Shown piece after piece: positions 53,140 to 62,150 of a DNA stretch of 64,000 bases. This DNA comes from M3007 sp031425155 (GTDB taxonomy: Bacteria > Bacteroidota > Bacteroidia > Chitinophagales > Saprospiraceae): the NCBI GenBank assembly GCA_031425155.1, contig JANPIV010000048.1, forward strand, positions 173,459 to 237,458, read 5' to 3'. The stretch's first letter is position 1, and every line of letters begins with the position of its first letter. The notes under the pieces were generated by a model. That model was not told where the DNA came from. It did not search any database and worked only from the letters and a program-made list of their open reading frames with translations. The position numbers and the translations under genes were made by a program.

Positions 53140-54138
53140 TTAAACCCCTTTTTTCAGTGCTTCTTCCAGTTCGTTCAGCAAAATGTCGCGCTGTACGGGC
53201 ACCACGCCGGGGAATTCGCAGACCTGCCCGCCCGCCAGATTGGAGAGCAGCGCGATGGTCGGCCAATCCAGTCCCGCCGCCAGGCCCAGCGAAGCAATAC
53301 TGATGACGGTATCGCCAGCCCCGCTTACATCGGCCACGTTGCGGGCCACGGTAGGGTAGAGGTAGCCTTCTCCTTCGGCATCTAGAAACAGACCATGTTC
53401 CGATAAAGTAATCATGGTCAAGGAATTATGTAATTGCTCGCGCAAAAAATCTACCGCCTGACGCAGCGATTCCGGCTCTGCCCGGACAGAAAAAGGTGCG
53501 CTGTCGCGAATTTCTTTCAAATTTGGCTTGAATAACGTCACGCCCTGATAAGTGAAAAAATTGGCCTTTTTCGGGTCCACCGTGGTTGGAATGCCCCGCT
53601 CCTGCGCTTCGGCGATGACCGCCGTAATTATGCCCGGCGTCAGTACGCCTTTATTGTAATCCTGCAAAATCACCACCTGCACCTCGTGCAGCGTAAGCAG
53701 TGATCTTATTTTTTCCAGCAAAATCTCCCCTTCCGCCACCGTCAGGGCATGGGTGTCTTCGCTGTCAATACGCAGCATTTGCTGGTTACTGGCCAGTATG
53801 CGGGTTTTCACCGTCGTGCAGCGGTCAGTGGAAAAAACCAGCCCTTCGGCAGAAATACCATGCTGCGGCAGAATCCGCTGAAACGCCCGGCCATCCGCAT
53901 CTTCGCCCACCACGCTGCATAAAAGTGGCTTTCCGCCCAGTGCGGCCACATTCAGCGCGACATTGGCGGCTCCGCCCAGCCGGTCTTCGGTGGTCTTTTG
54001 CAGCACCACTGGCACGGGTGCTTCCGGCGAAATACGATGCACGCTGCCCGTGAGATAGCGGTCCAGCATCACATCACCGATAATCAGTACGGTGTGGTTT
54101 TCGAGTTTTTGTAATATCCCGGAGGCAGTAGAAGACAT
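53140..54138 (-). CDS. rfaE1: D-glycero-beta-D-manno-heptose-7-phosphate kinase
   Basis: 332 residues from the ATG at 54138 (MSSTASGILQKLENHTVLIIGDVMLDRYL); the frame runs on to 54354 but the family start is here. PfkB sugar kinase with RISPEAPVPVV, LGGAANVALNVAALGG (about 50), TVDPKKANF and the anion-hole/catalytic DVSGAGDTV (about 270). It phosphorylates heptose 7-phosphate for LPS inner core synthesis. Only the kinase half of HldE is present; the nucleotidyltransferase must be elsewhere. The final residues KKGV and the stop are encoded by a TAAACC-type repeat. Confidence 0.9.
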   Translation of the reverse strand: MSSTASGILQKLENHTVLIIGDVMLDRYLTGSVHRISPEAPVPVVLQKTTEDRLGGAANVALNVAALGGKPLLCSVVGEDADGRAFQRILPQHGISAEGLVFSTDRCTTVKTRILASNQQMLRIDSEDTHALTVAEGEILLEKIRSLLTLHEVQVVILQDYNKGVLTPGIITAVIAEAQERGIPTTVDPKKANFFTYQGVTLFKPNLKEIRDSAPFSVRAEPESLRQAVDFLREQLHNSLTMITLSEHGLFLDAEGEGYLYPTVARNVADVSGAGDTVISIASLGLAAGLDWPTIALLSNLAGGQVCEFPGVVPVQRDILLNELEEALKKGV

Positions 54139-54157
54139 GAGTGTTACGGTTCTGGCT

Positions 54158-54200
54158 GGTTTATAAGGGTTTATGAAAGTTGATAGCAGTTGATAAAACC
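54158..54200. repeat. GGTTTATAAGGG/GTTGAT palindromic repeat (family P9), copy 1
   Basis: Imperfect palindrome opening GGTTTATAAGGG and closing GTTGATAAAACC. It overlaps the last 13 codons and stop of the WbqC gene. A related, larger element is at 58770-58886. Confidence 0.75.
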
Positions 54201-54805
54201 TCGCCCGCCTGTTTACCACAGCAAAACAACAGGTCAAGCGCGGATAAATTGGCCACAAAACCATGTCGCTCCGTAAACACTTGGGAATACGGAACAGGCT
54301 GAAACCACGGCGGCAAACTATCCAGATCGCCGGAAAATACCCGCCTGAAATCACCCTCTGCGGGCAATTGACCGGGTGCTACGTATTGTGTTGAAAATTG
54401 CAAAGTGCCCGGCCAACCAAATTTGCGCAGCAAAAAATGTAAAATTTCGAGGTTGAGATCAAACAGAAAATCGAAGCGTTTTTCGAAAAACGGCCGCAAC
54501 TCATCGGCATAATGTTCAAAAAACGGCGCATTACCATAAGCCGTACGAATACTGCGCCAATGCTGCCGGGGCCACGGTTCATCGTACGCAATACGCACCT
54601 CCCGCACCGGCTTTTGCTGGTGTTTGCCCGTTTCGAGGGGAGTGCTCAATCGCTGTACGCCATTGGGGCCAGCCAGATAACAGCGGTTGCGCAGGCTGCC
54701 TTTCTGATAATTTTCGCAGGCTTCCAAAGTCACCTCTCCCGCTTGCCAGAGTACTGACAACCACGACACAGGCGGAAAATAGAAAACAGGAAGCAGTGGC
54801 GACAT
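54161..54805 (-). CDS. WbqC family protein
   Basis: 214 residues from the ATG at 54805 (MSPLLPVFYFPPVSWLSVLWQ), the family start; the upstream frame is a low-complexity heptamer repeat and is rejected. WbqC features: EACENYQKGSLRNRCYLAGPNG, PWPRQHWRSIRTAYGNAPFFEHY, and LNLEILHFLLRKFG. WbqC-like proteins are proposed to act in O-antigen or surface polysaccharide synthesis. The C-terminus STAINFHKPL is encoded by the P9 repeat, and the start is flanked by the P10 repeat. Near the heptose kinase gene, so an envelope sugar role is plausible. Confidence 0.85.
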   Translation of the reverse strand: MSPLLPVFYFPPVSWLSVLWQAGEVTLEACENYQKGSLRNRCYLAGPNGVQRLSTPLETGKHQQKPVREVRIAYDEPWPRQHWRSIRTAYGNAPFFEHYADELRPFFEKRFDFLFDLNLEILHFLLRKFGWPGTLQFSTQYVAPGQLPAEGDFRRVFSGDLDSLPPWFQPVPYSQVFTERHGFVANLSALDLLFCCGKQAGEVLSTAINFHKPL

Positions 54806-54808
54806 GGA

Positions 54809-54912
54809 AAACAAAGGGCAAGAGGCAAAAAAGCAATAAGCAAATAAGTAAAGGGCAACGAGGCAAAAAGCAATGAGCAAATGGGCAATAAGCAAAAAAA
54901 CAATAAGCAAAA
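54809..54912. repeat. GGCAAAA/AGCAATA heptamer repeat (family P10), copy 1
   Basis: About fourteen imperfect 7-8-base units (GGCAAGA, GGCAAAA, AAGCAAT, GAGCAAA and so on). An inverted second copy lies at 55835-55908, so the two bracket the TraB/GumN gene. Confidence 0.85.
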
Positions 54913-54950
54913 TGCATAAATCTCCCCTTCGCTCGATGTACCCTGCCCCT

Positions 54951-55769
54951 TTACGGGGGAGTAGGAGGGGGCTCGAAGGGGGCTGGAACCGCCTTTACCC
55001 GAAAACCTTCTTTTTTCAACAACCGCAACATCCCTTTTTGCCCGGCCAAGTGTCCCGCGCCCACTGCGCAAAACAGCGATTCCGAACGCGCTATTTCGGC
55101 GAAACGCTTGGTCATCAATTCATTACGGTCGTATAACAGAATCTTTCGCAAGCCCTTCGCGTCTTTTTTGGCCGCCTGATAGAGGCGTTGCAAGTCACTT
55201 TCGGCGTACATATTCATCATTTTCTGCAAACGCCGCCGTTGCCGACCGAAGTTTTTCAGCAGCCAGGTCAAGCCTTTTACGTGCTGCTCGAGCGGAATTT
55301 TTTGTAAGGTTTGCAATTGTTCTGCAAAGGTTTCCACGCCAGTACAGCGTTTGCCAGCGGCCTGGGCGGCATGCCACAGCGTTTCGTCCAGCGAAAAAGG
55401 GGCTTCCTCAGACATAAACACTGCCGTGAGGGTCGTACTGACCATCATCGGGTGCTGATTGTCGAAACGGGCGGCGGGTATTCTCAGCCGTTTCAGGGCG
55501 TAATGATCCAGATTTTTCCAGGCACCGGGTTTCAGTAATTGATGCAAAGAAGTATTATCCGGCAGACGCAGCACCTCGGCCAGGGCCTGATCGTCCGTTT
55601 CGGAGAAATCAAATTCGGTGGCAAATACATCACAATCAGTCAGATAGCGGAGTGCCGTATCCAGCCAGCCGAACGCCCGCGCATCCCGTACGTGCATCGT
55701 CCCAAACAGGTAAGAAGTCGGACCACCGCCCTTAGGCGTGATTTGCCAAAGCAAAGAGTTTTTGGTCAT
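54951..55769 (-). CDS. TraB/GumN family protein
   Basis: 272 residues from the ATG at 55769 (MTKNSLLWQITPKGGGPTSYLFGTMHV); the SYLFGTxH motif with metal-binding His is the hallmark of the family, with further conserved CDVFATEFDF, GVETFAEQLQTL and the C-terminal SLFCAVGAGHLAGQKGML. The family is related to the Tiki proteases (metal-dependent peptidases) and includes plasmid TraB and GumN of xanthan synthesis. The conserved GxxH and CAVGAGHL motifs are both present, so it could be active. No signal peptide is evident. Flanked by inverted P10 repeats. Confidence 0.88.
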   Translation of the reverse strand: MTKNSLLWQITPKGGGPTSYLFGTMHVRDARAFGWLDTALRYLTDCDVFATEFDFSETDDQALAEVLRLPDNTSLHQLLKPGAWKNLDHYALKRLRIPAARFDNQHPMMVSTTLTAVFMSEEAPFSLDETLWHAAQAAGKRCTGVETFAEQLQTLQKIPLEQHVKGLTWLLKNFGRQRRRLQKMMNMYAESDLQRLYQAAKKDAKGLRKILLYDRNELMTKRFAEIARSESLFCAVGAGHLAGQKGMLRLLKKEGFRVKAVPAPFEPPPTPP

Positions 55770-55834
55770 TTGTGTGAAGGGTATTTCTTTTCTGCTTTGC
55801 AAAACGTTGATTATTAAGATAAAAGGACAATGTT

Positions 55835-55908
55835 CCTTGTTCTCTTTTTGCCTTTTTGCTTTTTGTCTCGTTGCCCCTTGCTATTTTGCCTTTTGCAATT
55901 TATTTGCG
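55835..55908. repeat. P10 heptamer repeat, copy 2 (inverted)
   Basis: TTTTTGCC/TTTTGCTT units, the reverse complement of the copy at 54809-54912. Overlaps the last ten codons and the stop of the 384-residue membrane protein (LANKLQKAK). Confidence 0.85.
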
Positions 55909-57035
55909 AGTTCCCGACACGGGATTTTTTGCCATTGTTCAGCCTTTTTGTTCCACGGTTGAACGGTCAGGATGTACAAACCGGCACTGTCGGGTTGGGT
56001 GGTGCAGCCACAAAGGTAGAGTGCGGTTTGCCGAAAATTACGTTCGGTGCCAAACATTGGTGTGTGTAATTCCGCATTCGCCCAGTCATCCAACAACATT
56101 TTAGTGCCGTGATCATACGCGTTTTCTTCCCAAAGTGCCTCTTGCTCAATGCTTTGGGTAAAAGACCTCGCGGGCGCATAAAAAGTCGCTTCCGTTTGGG
56201 TGTTGCTGTACAATTTCCAGGATAAGGCTTCCGGCCAGGCATCAGCAAAGTGCAGGAAGGGACCAATGGCCGCCAAAATCAACAGGATGCGTTGGGCATT
56301 GGTTTTGGGCAAAAATGTCGCATCTGACTGTGCATAGACCACCCACACCAATGCGGCCAGCGTAATATTCCAGGGAATAACCACGGCATTCCAGTTTAAA
56401 CCTAATGGACTGAGCATGAGCACAATAGCGCCATGAAAAACCAACACCAGCCAACGAAAAGCAGGTCGGCTACGCGGCCACAACAACCCAAAAGCCAATA
56501 CTATTTCCAGCATGGCGACTCCATAACCAAGTGCCGAAAAATTGGCTAAAGGCGCGGTAAACCGAAAAGCCGAACAGAACCAGGCAAAATTATCTTCCGC
56601 GAAATAAGGCGTCAGTTTATGGAAGCCACTCCATATATACACGGCGGCTATCAGCCAACGTAAAGTATCGCGCGTTTCCGTGGCGGATTGACCAAACAAC
56701 ACAATAGCCAACACCAGCCCATACAACCAAACCCAGGGCTGCAACCGATTCAAATCGAGGCCACAAAGGAGTAATAAACACACTAAAAGAATAACAATTG
56801 GTATTTTTTTAGTCGAAAAAATCAACACAGCGGCGAAGGAAAGCAATAACGCACTGATGTTAAACAAAGACCATCCGGCAGCTTCCCGATGCGCCTCACC
56901 GACGACAGGCAGCAGTGGAAATAGCGTACGGGCTGCCGCATACCACAGTGGCCAGGAAAGAACTATACCGCTCAACAGACCCAACGCAGTAAGCAGGACT
57001 ACTTTTTGCGTCAGTACTAAACGGTTGAAAGACAT
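55881..57035 (-). CDS. Polytopic membrane protein, DoxX/MauE-like part
   Basis: 384 residues with about eight membrane helices in the first 280 residues and a soluble tail. A YIWSGFHKLTPYF segment (about residue 135) resembles the DoxX/MauE/HTTM-type helix pattern; the family is uncertain. The soluble C-terminal domain has CGCTTQPDSAGLYIL and a Trp-rich end. The last ten codons (LANKLQKAK) and the stop are made by the P10 repeat. No partner genes suggest a role. Confidence 0.6.
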   Translation of the reverse strand: MSFNRLVLTQKVVLLTALGLLSGIVLSWPLWYAAARTLFPLLPVVGEAHREAAGWSLFNISALLLSFAAVLIFSTKKIPIVILLVCLLLLCGLDLNRLQPWVWLYGLVLAIVLFGQSATETRDTLRWLIAAVYIWSGFHKLTPYFAEDNFAWFCSAFRFTAPLANFSALGYGVAMLEIVLAFGLLWPRSRPAFRWLVLVFHGAIVLMLSPLGLNWNAVVIPWNITLAALVWVVYAQSDATFLPKTNAQRILLILAAIGPFLHFADAWPEALSWKLYSNTQTEATFYAPARSFTQSIEQEALWEENAYDHGTKMLLDDWANAELHTPMFGTERNFRQTALYLCGCTTQPDSAGLYILTVQPWNKKAEQWQKIPCRELANKLQKAK

Positions 57036-57090
57036 TGATTTACACGTATTGAATTTTTAATAAAATGACTTAAAGCCGTTGTCTGTACGT

Positions 57091-58644
57091 TTACTGCAAC
57101 CTCCTCACCAACGGTTTCCCTTCCAGCAACCCGTAACGTTGCAGCGTCTTTTCAAAGTTGACGGCCTTTTTCAGTGCTTCGTCATGGGAAGACTCTATTT
57201 TACCCAGCCAGACCACGTATCCTTTCTCGCCCGCTGAAATGCAGGTACTACCCACTACTTCGGCTTTCAGGCCTCTTTTGCGCAGTACAGCGACCCGGTC
57301 CACAGCATTGGCGCGGGTAATATACTGGTTATCCTGCACCAGCCAGCCGTGTTGCCCCACCAGCGTGGCGCACAGATCGGGCAGCGAAGGTTTGGCGGTG
57401 GGCTGATCGTCTTCGATGCCAGCAGCGGTGGTTTTTTCATCGTCGCCAGATAAATTGATGGTCGGCTCTTCGTCGTCATTGCCCGATAGACTGATGGTCG
57501 GCACCTCGTCGCTTTTGGTTTCCAGAAATTGTTTGGGTACGCCGGTCGGCTCGCCGCCGTAGGGAACGATTTCGTCGTTGGGCGTGTACCCGGGCTGGTC
57601 TTCGGGATTGGGGCCGGTCCGCAATTTTTCCATGCGCTCTTGGTCGGCCAGCGTTGGGTGGTGGGTATTGAGTACCAGCCAGACCAGCGGCATGAGCAGT
57701 AAGAACGCCAGTCCGCAGACCCATTTTTGCACCCGCTGGCCACTCATAAAACGATTATAGGCCGTGGCAGTCTGGCCAAGCGGTTGGCGCAGCACCTTTT
57801 TGGCAGGGTCGAGCAGCAGGTATTTTACGGGGCGGGAGACTTTGTTCCAGGCCACCGTGAGGGTGCCAGGCGGAGCCAAACGCGCCACCTCGCCGCTGGC
57901 AGTATTATTGGTAATGGCCTGATACCAATCGGCGCGGGTCACCCAATGCGTGATGTTCCGGTCTTCGCCATAAATGCCGAGGCGCGAAGGATTGGCCAGG
58001 GCGCGAACGCCATTTTCGGCACTGACGACGGCCAGTCCAAAGCCGCTGAACACGCATTGATTGCGCAGTTCGATGAGATAAGGGTCTGTGGGAGAAGGAA
58101 ATACGTCTTCGGCGATGGCTACCCACTGTTCATCGGCCTGGTAGCGTTTGAATTGTTCAATGGCAAAAATGTAGCGGTATTTGCGCCAATTGCGCAGCAG
58201 AAAAAACCACAATAGGGTCGTAATCAGGGCCAGCCCGAGGATAAGACCCAGGTTGCCTTCCAAATGCAGGCTAATCAGCCAGGTACGACGCGTGGCGTAA
58301 AAAACTGCGTACAGTACAGCCGTGGCAATGGCCCCAAAAGCGGCGGCATCCCAGGCCAGGTATATTTCGTTGAGGGTGTATTTTACCTCCTCCGATTTGT
58401 CGCGCGAGGTGGCTTCATACGTGCAGGTGAAGTAGGAACCGTCGGCTTTACGGAACGTCATTTTGCCATCGGCCACCAGCCCGTCCTCGCCGACATTGTC
58501 GAGTTCTACGGCCTCCGAGCCCGGCAGCGGCTCGAAACGCTGGCGGTAGAAGTTGCGTAGAAACGGGATAAAACGCCGCTTCACCTCGTCTTCCGTAAGA
58601 CCAGAACGATGTCGTTCAAAAAACTGGCTGTTCGTACTTAGCAT
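57091..58644 (-). CDS. DUF3137-like membrane protein with SPOR-like end
   Basis: 517 residues. The first 300 residues (RHRSGLTEDEVKRRFIPFLRNFYRQRFEPL, two membrane helices near 105 and 135, SGFGLAVVSAENG) resemble the DUF3137 family. A third helix lies near 320 (CGLAFLLLMPLVWLVLNT). A Glu/Asp-rich disordered linker (345-420) follows. The final 80 residues resemble a SPOR-type peptidoglycan-binding domain (YITRANAVDRVAVLRKRGLKAEVVGS, GYVVWLGKIESSHDEALKKAV). A cell-wall binding role for the end is an inference. Confidence 0.65.
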   Translation of the reverse strand: MLSTNSQFFERHRSGLTEDEVKRRFIPFLRNFYRQRFEPLPGSEAVELDNVGEDGLVADGKMTFRKADGSYFTCTYEATSRDKSEEVKYTLNEIYLAWDAAAFGAIATAVLYAVFYATRRTWLISLHLEGNLGLILGLALITTLLWFFLLRNWRKYRYIFAIEQFKRYQADEQWVAIAEDVFPSPTDPYLIELRNQCVFSGFGLAVVSAENGVRALANPSRLGIYGEDRNITHWVTRADWYQAITNNTASGEVARLAPPGTLTVAWNKVSRPVKYLLLDPAKKVLRQPLGQTATAYNRFMSGQRVQKWVCGLAFLLLMPLVWLVLNTHHPTLADQERMEKLRTGPNPEDQPGYTPNDEIVPYGGEPTGVPKQFLETKSDEVPTISLSGNDDEEPTINLSGDDEKTTAAGIEDDQPTAKPSLPDLCATLVGQHGWLVQDNQYITRANAVDRVAVLRKRGLKAEVVGSTCISAGEKGYVVWLGKIESSHDEALKKAVNFEKTLQRYGLLEGKPLVRRLQ

Positions 58645-58769
58645 TCACTGATATAGTAAAAGTTGAGAAGTTGAGAATGTTTAGAAAGGTTGAGATATTG
58701 ACTATGAATACTTTACATTTGGTTTTTGTTCAAAATTGCTTTGCGTTGACTATGATTAATATGGACTGA

Positions 58770-58886
58770 TAAAGGTCTGTAAAAAATGGTTGATAAGGAT
58801 TTATAAAAATTGATAAAGGTTTATAAAAAAGGGTTGATGAAGGTCAGTGTCCACCTTCATCAACCCTTATAAACTGTTATAAACCC
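58770..58886. repeat. P9 repeat, copy 2 with perfect hairpin
   Basis: Successive TTTATAAAAATTGATAAAGG-like units followed by a perfect hairpin AAGGGTTGATGAAGGT (58829-58844) / ACCTTCATCAACCCTT (58853-58868). It fills much of the 244-base gap between two genes and may also end transcription. Confidence 0.8.
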
Positions 58887-58888
58887 AC

Positions 58889-59956
58889 TTACGCTTTCTT
58901 ATTCATCTGGTATTCCACTTTGCGCGCATCGTTTTGGCGTTGCTGGATCACCTGAATGTAGTTGCGGGCCTTTTTGTTGCCGTATTTTGTCCAGGCTTTT
59001 TGCGCCCATTCGAGAGCAACATCGAGTTTCCCGCCTACTTCGGAGGCCACGGCCATATTGTAGGCGGCGCGTCCGGCGGCCTTTGGATTGTCGGTGGCGC
59101 GTATTTCGATATTTTTCCAGATTTCGGCGGCTTTGTTCCATTCGTTACCGCGCGCGTAGCGGGTGGCCTGCTCCATTTGGGTTTTGTAACCCTTGGCATC
59201 GTCGTAGTACGTGCGGCTCACCTGTACATACAGGGGCGCGATGCGGGAACCGTAGCGTTGGCCACCATTATAGGCCACATCCCGCGAGACATTGACCGCC
59301 GAAGGCAGACTATTCAGGGCCGATCTTTCATCTTTGCCGGTGGCATCTCTTTCCAGGTAATCGTCGGTGGTGAACTCATCAATGATGATTTTCGTCTTCG
59401 GGTCGTACATGCGCCAGCCCATCCGTACACCGGTACGCATGTGCGCATTGTATTGAACGTCAATGTATTCCTTACCATTTTTGTCTTTCCGTTTGGTCTC
59501 GCTACGGCGGGCCGCCGCCGCATTGTCCGAATCGAAGGATTCAATAGTGACCACCGCGTCCGCATCATACTGCTGGCAAATGCGTTCCACTTCGCTCCAT
59601 TCGAGCGGTGCGGGCAGGTTGGCTCCGGCCTTGCTGCCGGTCATTTCGATGCCCGTATTCTTCACCGCAAAACGCGGCGTACGGGTGAGTGCCGCCGATA
59701 ATCCGCGGACTGCTTCGGCCCGGCTTTGGCGGTCTTGCCCGATGGCTTCGCCGGTGACGAGGCCTTCCAGCACATTGAGCCAGCCTTTGGAGGGTTTACT
59801 ACGATCCACGACGGCCACGGTGGCAATATGATCGGGTATTTTCATTTCGGCGGGTTGCAGCACGGTGAGGTTGGTGGTTTTGTTGCAACTGGCCAGACCG
59901 ATCAGGAGAAATAAAAATGCCGGTATTTTGGCATTTAAAAAGCACTTATTAATCAT
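58889..59956 (-). CDS. DUF6340-like lipoprotein
   Basis: 355 residues from the ATG at 59956 (MINKCFLNAKIPAFLFLLIGLASC), a lipoprotein signal with lipobox GLASC. An open frame runs far upstream to 60637 but lies antisense to the cyclase gene and is rejected. The mature protein opens LQPAEMKIPDHIATVAVVDRS, typical of DUF6340 proteins, with a helical TPR-like end (GRAAYNMAVASEVGGKLDVALEWAQKAW). Likely outer-membrane lipoprotein; function unknown. Convergent repeat P9 lies immediately downstream. Confidence 0.8.
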   Translation of the reverse strand: MINKCFLNAKIPAFLFLLIGLASCNKTTNLTVLQPAEMKIPDHIATVAVVDRSKPSKGWLNVLEGLVTGEAIGQDRQSRAEAVRGLSAALTRTPRFAVKNTGIEMTGSKAGANLPAPLEWSEVERICQQYDADAVVTIESFDSDNAAAARRSETKRKDKNGKEYIDVQYNAHMRTGVRMGWRMYDPKTKIIIDEFTTDDYLERDATGKDERSALNSLPSAVNVSRDVAYNGGQRYGSRIAPLYVQVSRTYYDDAKGYKTQMEQATRYARGNEWNKAAEIWKNIEIRATDNPKAAGRAAYNMAVASEVGGKLDVALEWAQKAWTKYGNKKARNYIQVIQQRQNDARKVEYQMNKKA

Positions 59957-60073
59957 AAGGAATTGATTGTTAACTGGTTGTGAAAAGAAGATTGTTTCGG
60001 TAAAATTCGGAAAATTTCGGGAATGGTGAACCATTTTTACGAAAAGACATTCCGAAGGGAATAGAAAAAAAAT

Positions 60074-61318
60074 GTGGTCAATGTGGACAATGTAAAAAGT
60101 ACCAGCGGTTGGGATCAACCCGACATCATTCTGGCGGGCGGCGGGCTTTCGGGATTGACGCTTGCGCTTGAACTGGCCGGTCAACCTTTCTTTCAACATC
60201 ATAAAATCCTGCTGCTGGATCGGGACGAGAAAGACCGGAATGATCGTACGTGGTGCTTTTGGGCCGCAAAGGAAGAGGTGCTGCCCCCAGTAACGTTCAA
60301 AACTTGGGACGAATGTCGGTTTTTTAGCGACGATTTGGCGATTACGCTGGATATTAGCCCCTATCGCTACCACATGGTGCGCGGCCTGGACTTCTATCGC
60401 TGGGCCAAACAAGCATTGGAAAAGCACCCGAATGTGCGCCGCCTGACGGCCAATATAACCGGCATAAATGCCCAAACGGGCTGCGTTTATACCGATCAGG
60501 GCGATTTCACCAGCGAGGTGGTTTTCAATAGTGCCTTCACCCAGCGTCCGTTGGTGCCTGCGGCCAATGCCCAGTATCCGCAGCCGCCATTTTCGGTGCA
60601 TAGCACTACGAAAAATGATGCGGCTCACTACGTGCATTTACTGCAACATTTTCAGGGCTGGATGATTGAAACACCGGCGGCTGCTTTCGATCCCCAGACC
60701 GTAACTTTCATGGATTACCGGCTGGAACAGCATGGCGAAACCCGTTTTGTGTATGTGCTGCCTTTTTCGGCGACCCGCGCTTTGGTGGAGTTTACGGTGT
60801 TTTCACCCGCTTTATGTCCGCCAGAAGAATATGATCGGGAACTGAATACCTATATTCATGACCAATTGAAAATCAAGGAGTTCGCAATTGCGGAGCGGGA
60901 ATTTGGCATTATTCCAATGACGGACCGGCCCTTTGCGCTTAGAGAAGGGCGGGTAATCAATATTGGTACGGCGGGCGGTTTTGTGAAGGCATCCAGCGGT
61001 TATGCTTTTCTACGGACGCAGCGGCGTTTGCGGGCTTTCGTGGCAGCCTGGGTACGGACGGGAAAGCCGGATACCGGCCTTTTGCAATCGGCCTGGTACT
61101 ATCGTTTTTTTGATAGCGTGATGTTGCACGTGCTGGATAAGAAGCGAGTGGCGGGCAAGGATTTTTTCACCCGTTTATTTCGTCGGCTTCCGGCCCCGCT
61201 GGTGTTTCGCTTTCTGGATGAAGATGCTACTTTTGGGGAAATTTTACGGCTGCTTTCCGCGCCACCGACCTGGCCTTTTTTGGTAACGGCAATGTCACGG
61301 CTACGGCGTTTTTTTTAA
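60074..61318 (+). CDS. crtY: Lycopene beta-cyclase (CrtY type)
   Basis: 414 residues. FAD/NAD-binding opening DIILAGGGLSGLTLALEL (about residue 17), LLLDRDEKDRNDRTWCFW (the CrtY motif), DYRLEQHGETRFVYVLPFS and MTDRPFALREGRVINIGTAGG near residue 285. It cyclises lycopene to beta-carotene in carotenoid synthesis, in line with pigmented Bacteroidota. The start is a GTG at 60074; the first codons (MVNVDNV) are made of a GTGGTCAATGTGGACAATG repeat unit of family P8. A GTG at 60083 would also work. No other carotenoid genes are in the window. Confidence 0.92.
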   Translation: MVNVDNVKSTSGWDQPDIILAGGGLSGLTLALELAGQPFFQHHKILLLDRDEKDRNDRTWCFWAAKEEVLPPVTFKTWDECRFFSDDLAITLDISPYRYHMVRGLDFYRWAKQALEKHPNVRRLTANITGINAQTGCVYTDQGDFTSEVVFNSAFTQRPLVPAANAQYPQPPFSVHSTTKNDAAHYVHLLQHFQGWMIETPAAAFDPQTVTFMDYRLEQHGETRFVYVLPFSATRALVEFTVFSPALCPPEEYDRELNTYIHDQLKIKEFAIAEREFGIIPMTDRPFALREGRVINIGTAGGFVKASSGYAFLRTQRRLRAFVAAWVRTGKPDTGLLQSAWYYRFFDSVMLHVLDKKRVAGKDFFTRLFRRLPAPLVFRFLDEDATFGEILRLLSAPPTWPFLVTAMSRLRRFF

Positions 61319-61325
61319 TAACTGA

Positions 61326-61344
61326 TGGAACCCATGCCACCACT
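61326..61344 (+). repeat. P3 repeat half-copy
   Basis: TGGAACCCATGCCACCACT, identical to the right arm of the palindrome at 4441-4502, lying just after the crtY stop and before coaE. Only one arm is present. Confidence 0.8.
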
Positions 61345-61415
61345 CAAATTCGGATTTTCATTTAGACAAATTGCACTCACTTTTCTAAAACCGCTCAGCG
61401 GTGACCTCTCTGCAC

Positions 61416-62051
61416 ATGACCATTCCTTCTTCTTGCCTCCGGGCAGGCATCACCGGCGGCATTGGCAGCGGAAAAAGCACCGTCTGCCAAATTTTTCAGG
61501 GGCTTGGGGTGCCTATTTATTATGCCGACATTCGGGCGAAGTGGCTAATGCAGTACGATGAAGATTTAAAAAAAGGCATTATCGGGATATTTGGCCCATC
61601 GGCTTACACGTCAGAGGGCCAATATGACCGTCCGTGGGTGGCGCAAATCGCTTTTAGTCAGCCGGAAAAACTGGCCGCGCTGAACGCCCTGGTGCATCCG
61701 GCAGTGGAACGCGATAGCCGCGCCTGGCATGAAGAGCAGGCCATGCACGGTGCCGCTTACACCATCAAAGAAGCGGCACTAATGATCGAAAGTGGCAGCC
61801 ATCTTAAACTGGATGTGCTGCTGGTAGTGACCGCCCCGGAAGCCCTGCGCCTCGAACGCGTGATGGAGCGGGATGGCCTGAGTGCCGCACAAGTGCAGGC
61901 GCGGATAGACAGCCAATTGCCCGAAACGGAAAAAGTACGGCTGGCCGATTATGTGATTAATAATGACGGTGAACATTTGTTGCTACCACAGGTGATGGAA
62001 ATTCATCGGCAATTGCAGACCAGGGTGGAAACAAAAAGGATTGAGTCTTGA
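61416..62051 (+). CDS. coaE: Dephospho-CoA kinase
   Basis: 211 residues from the ATG at 61416 (MTIPSSCLRAGITGGIGSGKST); a GTG at 61401 is in frame too. P-loop GGIGSGKS is at about residue 14, then GVPIYYADIRAKWLM, LVHPAVERDSRAW and the lid region SGSHLKLDVLLVVTAPEALRLERVMERDG. It phosphorylates dephospho-CoA in the last step of coenzyme A synthesis. It follows crtY and a P3 half-repeat. Confidence 0.93.
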   Translation: MTIPSSCLRAGITGGIGSGKSTVCQIFQGLGVPIYYADIRAKWLMQYDEDLKKGIIGIFGPSAYTSEGQYDRPWVAQIAFSQPEKLAALNALVHPAVERDSRAWHEEQAMHGAAYTIKEAALMIESGSHLKLDVLLVVTAPEALRLERVMERDGLSAAQVQARIDSQLPETEKVRLADYVINNDGEHLLLPQVMEIHRQLQTRVETKRIES

Positions 62052-62069
62052 TTTTTTTCCAAAAAATGT

Positions 62070-62100
62070 TTTGTGAAGTGTGGGTATGTGTGTACATTTG
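62070..62100 (+). promoter_or_regulatory. Bacteroidota promoter of rpmE2
   Basis: TTTG (62070-62073), 19 bases, TACATTTG (62093-62100): a full match to the Bacteroidota -33/-7 consensus, about 50 bases before the L31 start. It contrasts with the different motif found before 11544, 13308 and 15437. Confidence 0.85.
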
Positions 62101-62150
62101 CGGCTCGAATTTCGAGATTCTGATTTACAACTCATTTTAGTACAATAGTC

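Noticed and set aside
59957..60637. N-terminal extension of the DUF6340-like lipoprotein
   Set aside because: Antisense to lycopene cyclase and would bury the lipoprotein signal inside the protein.
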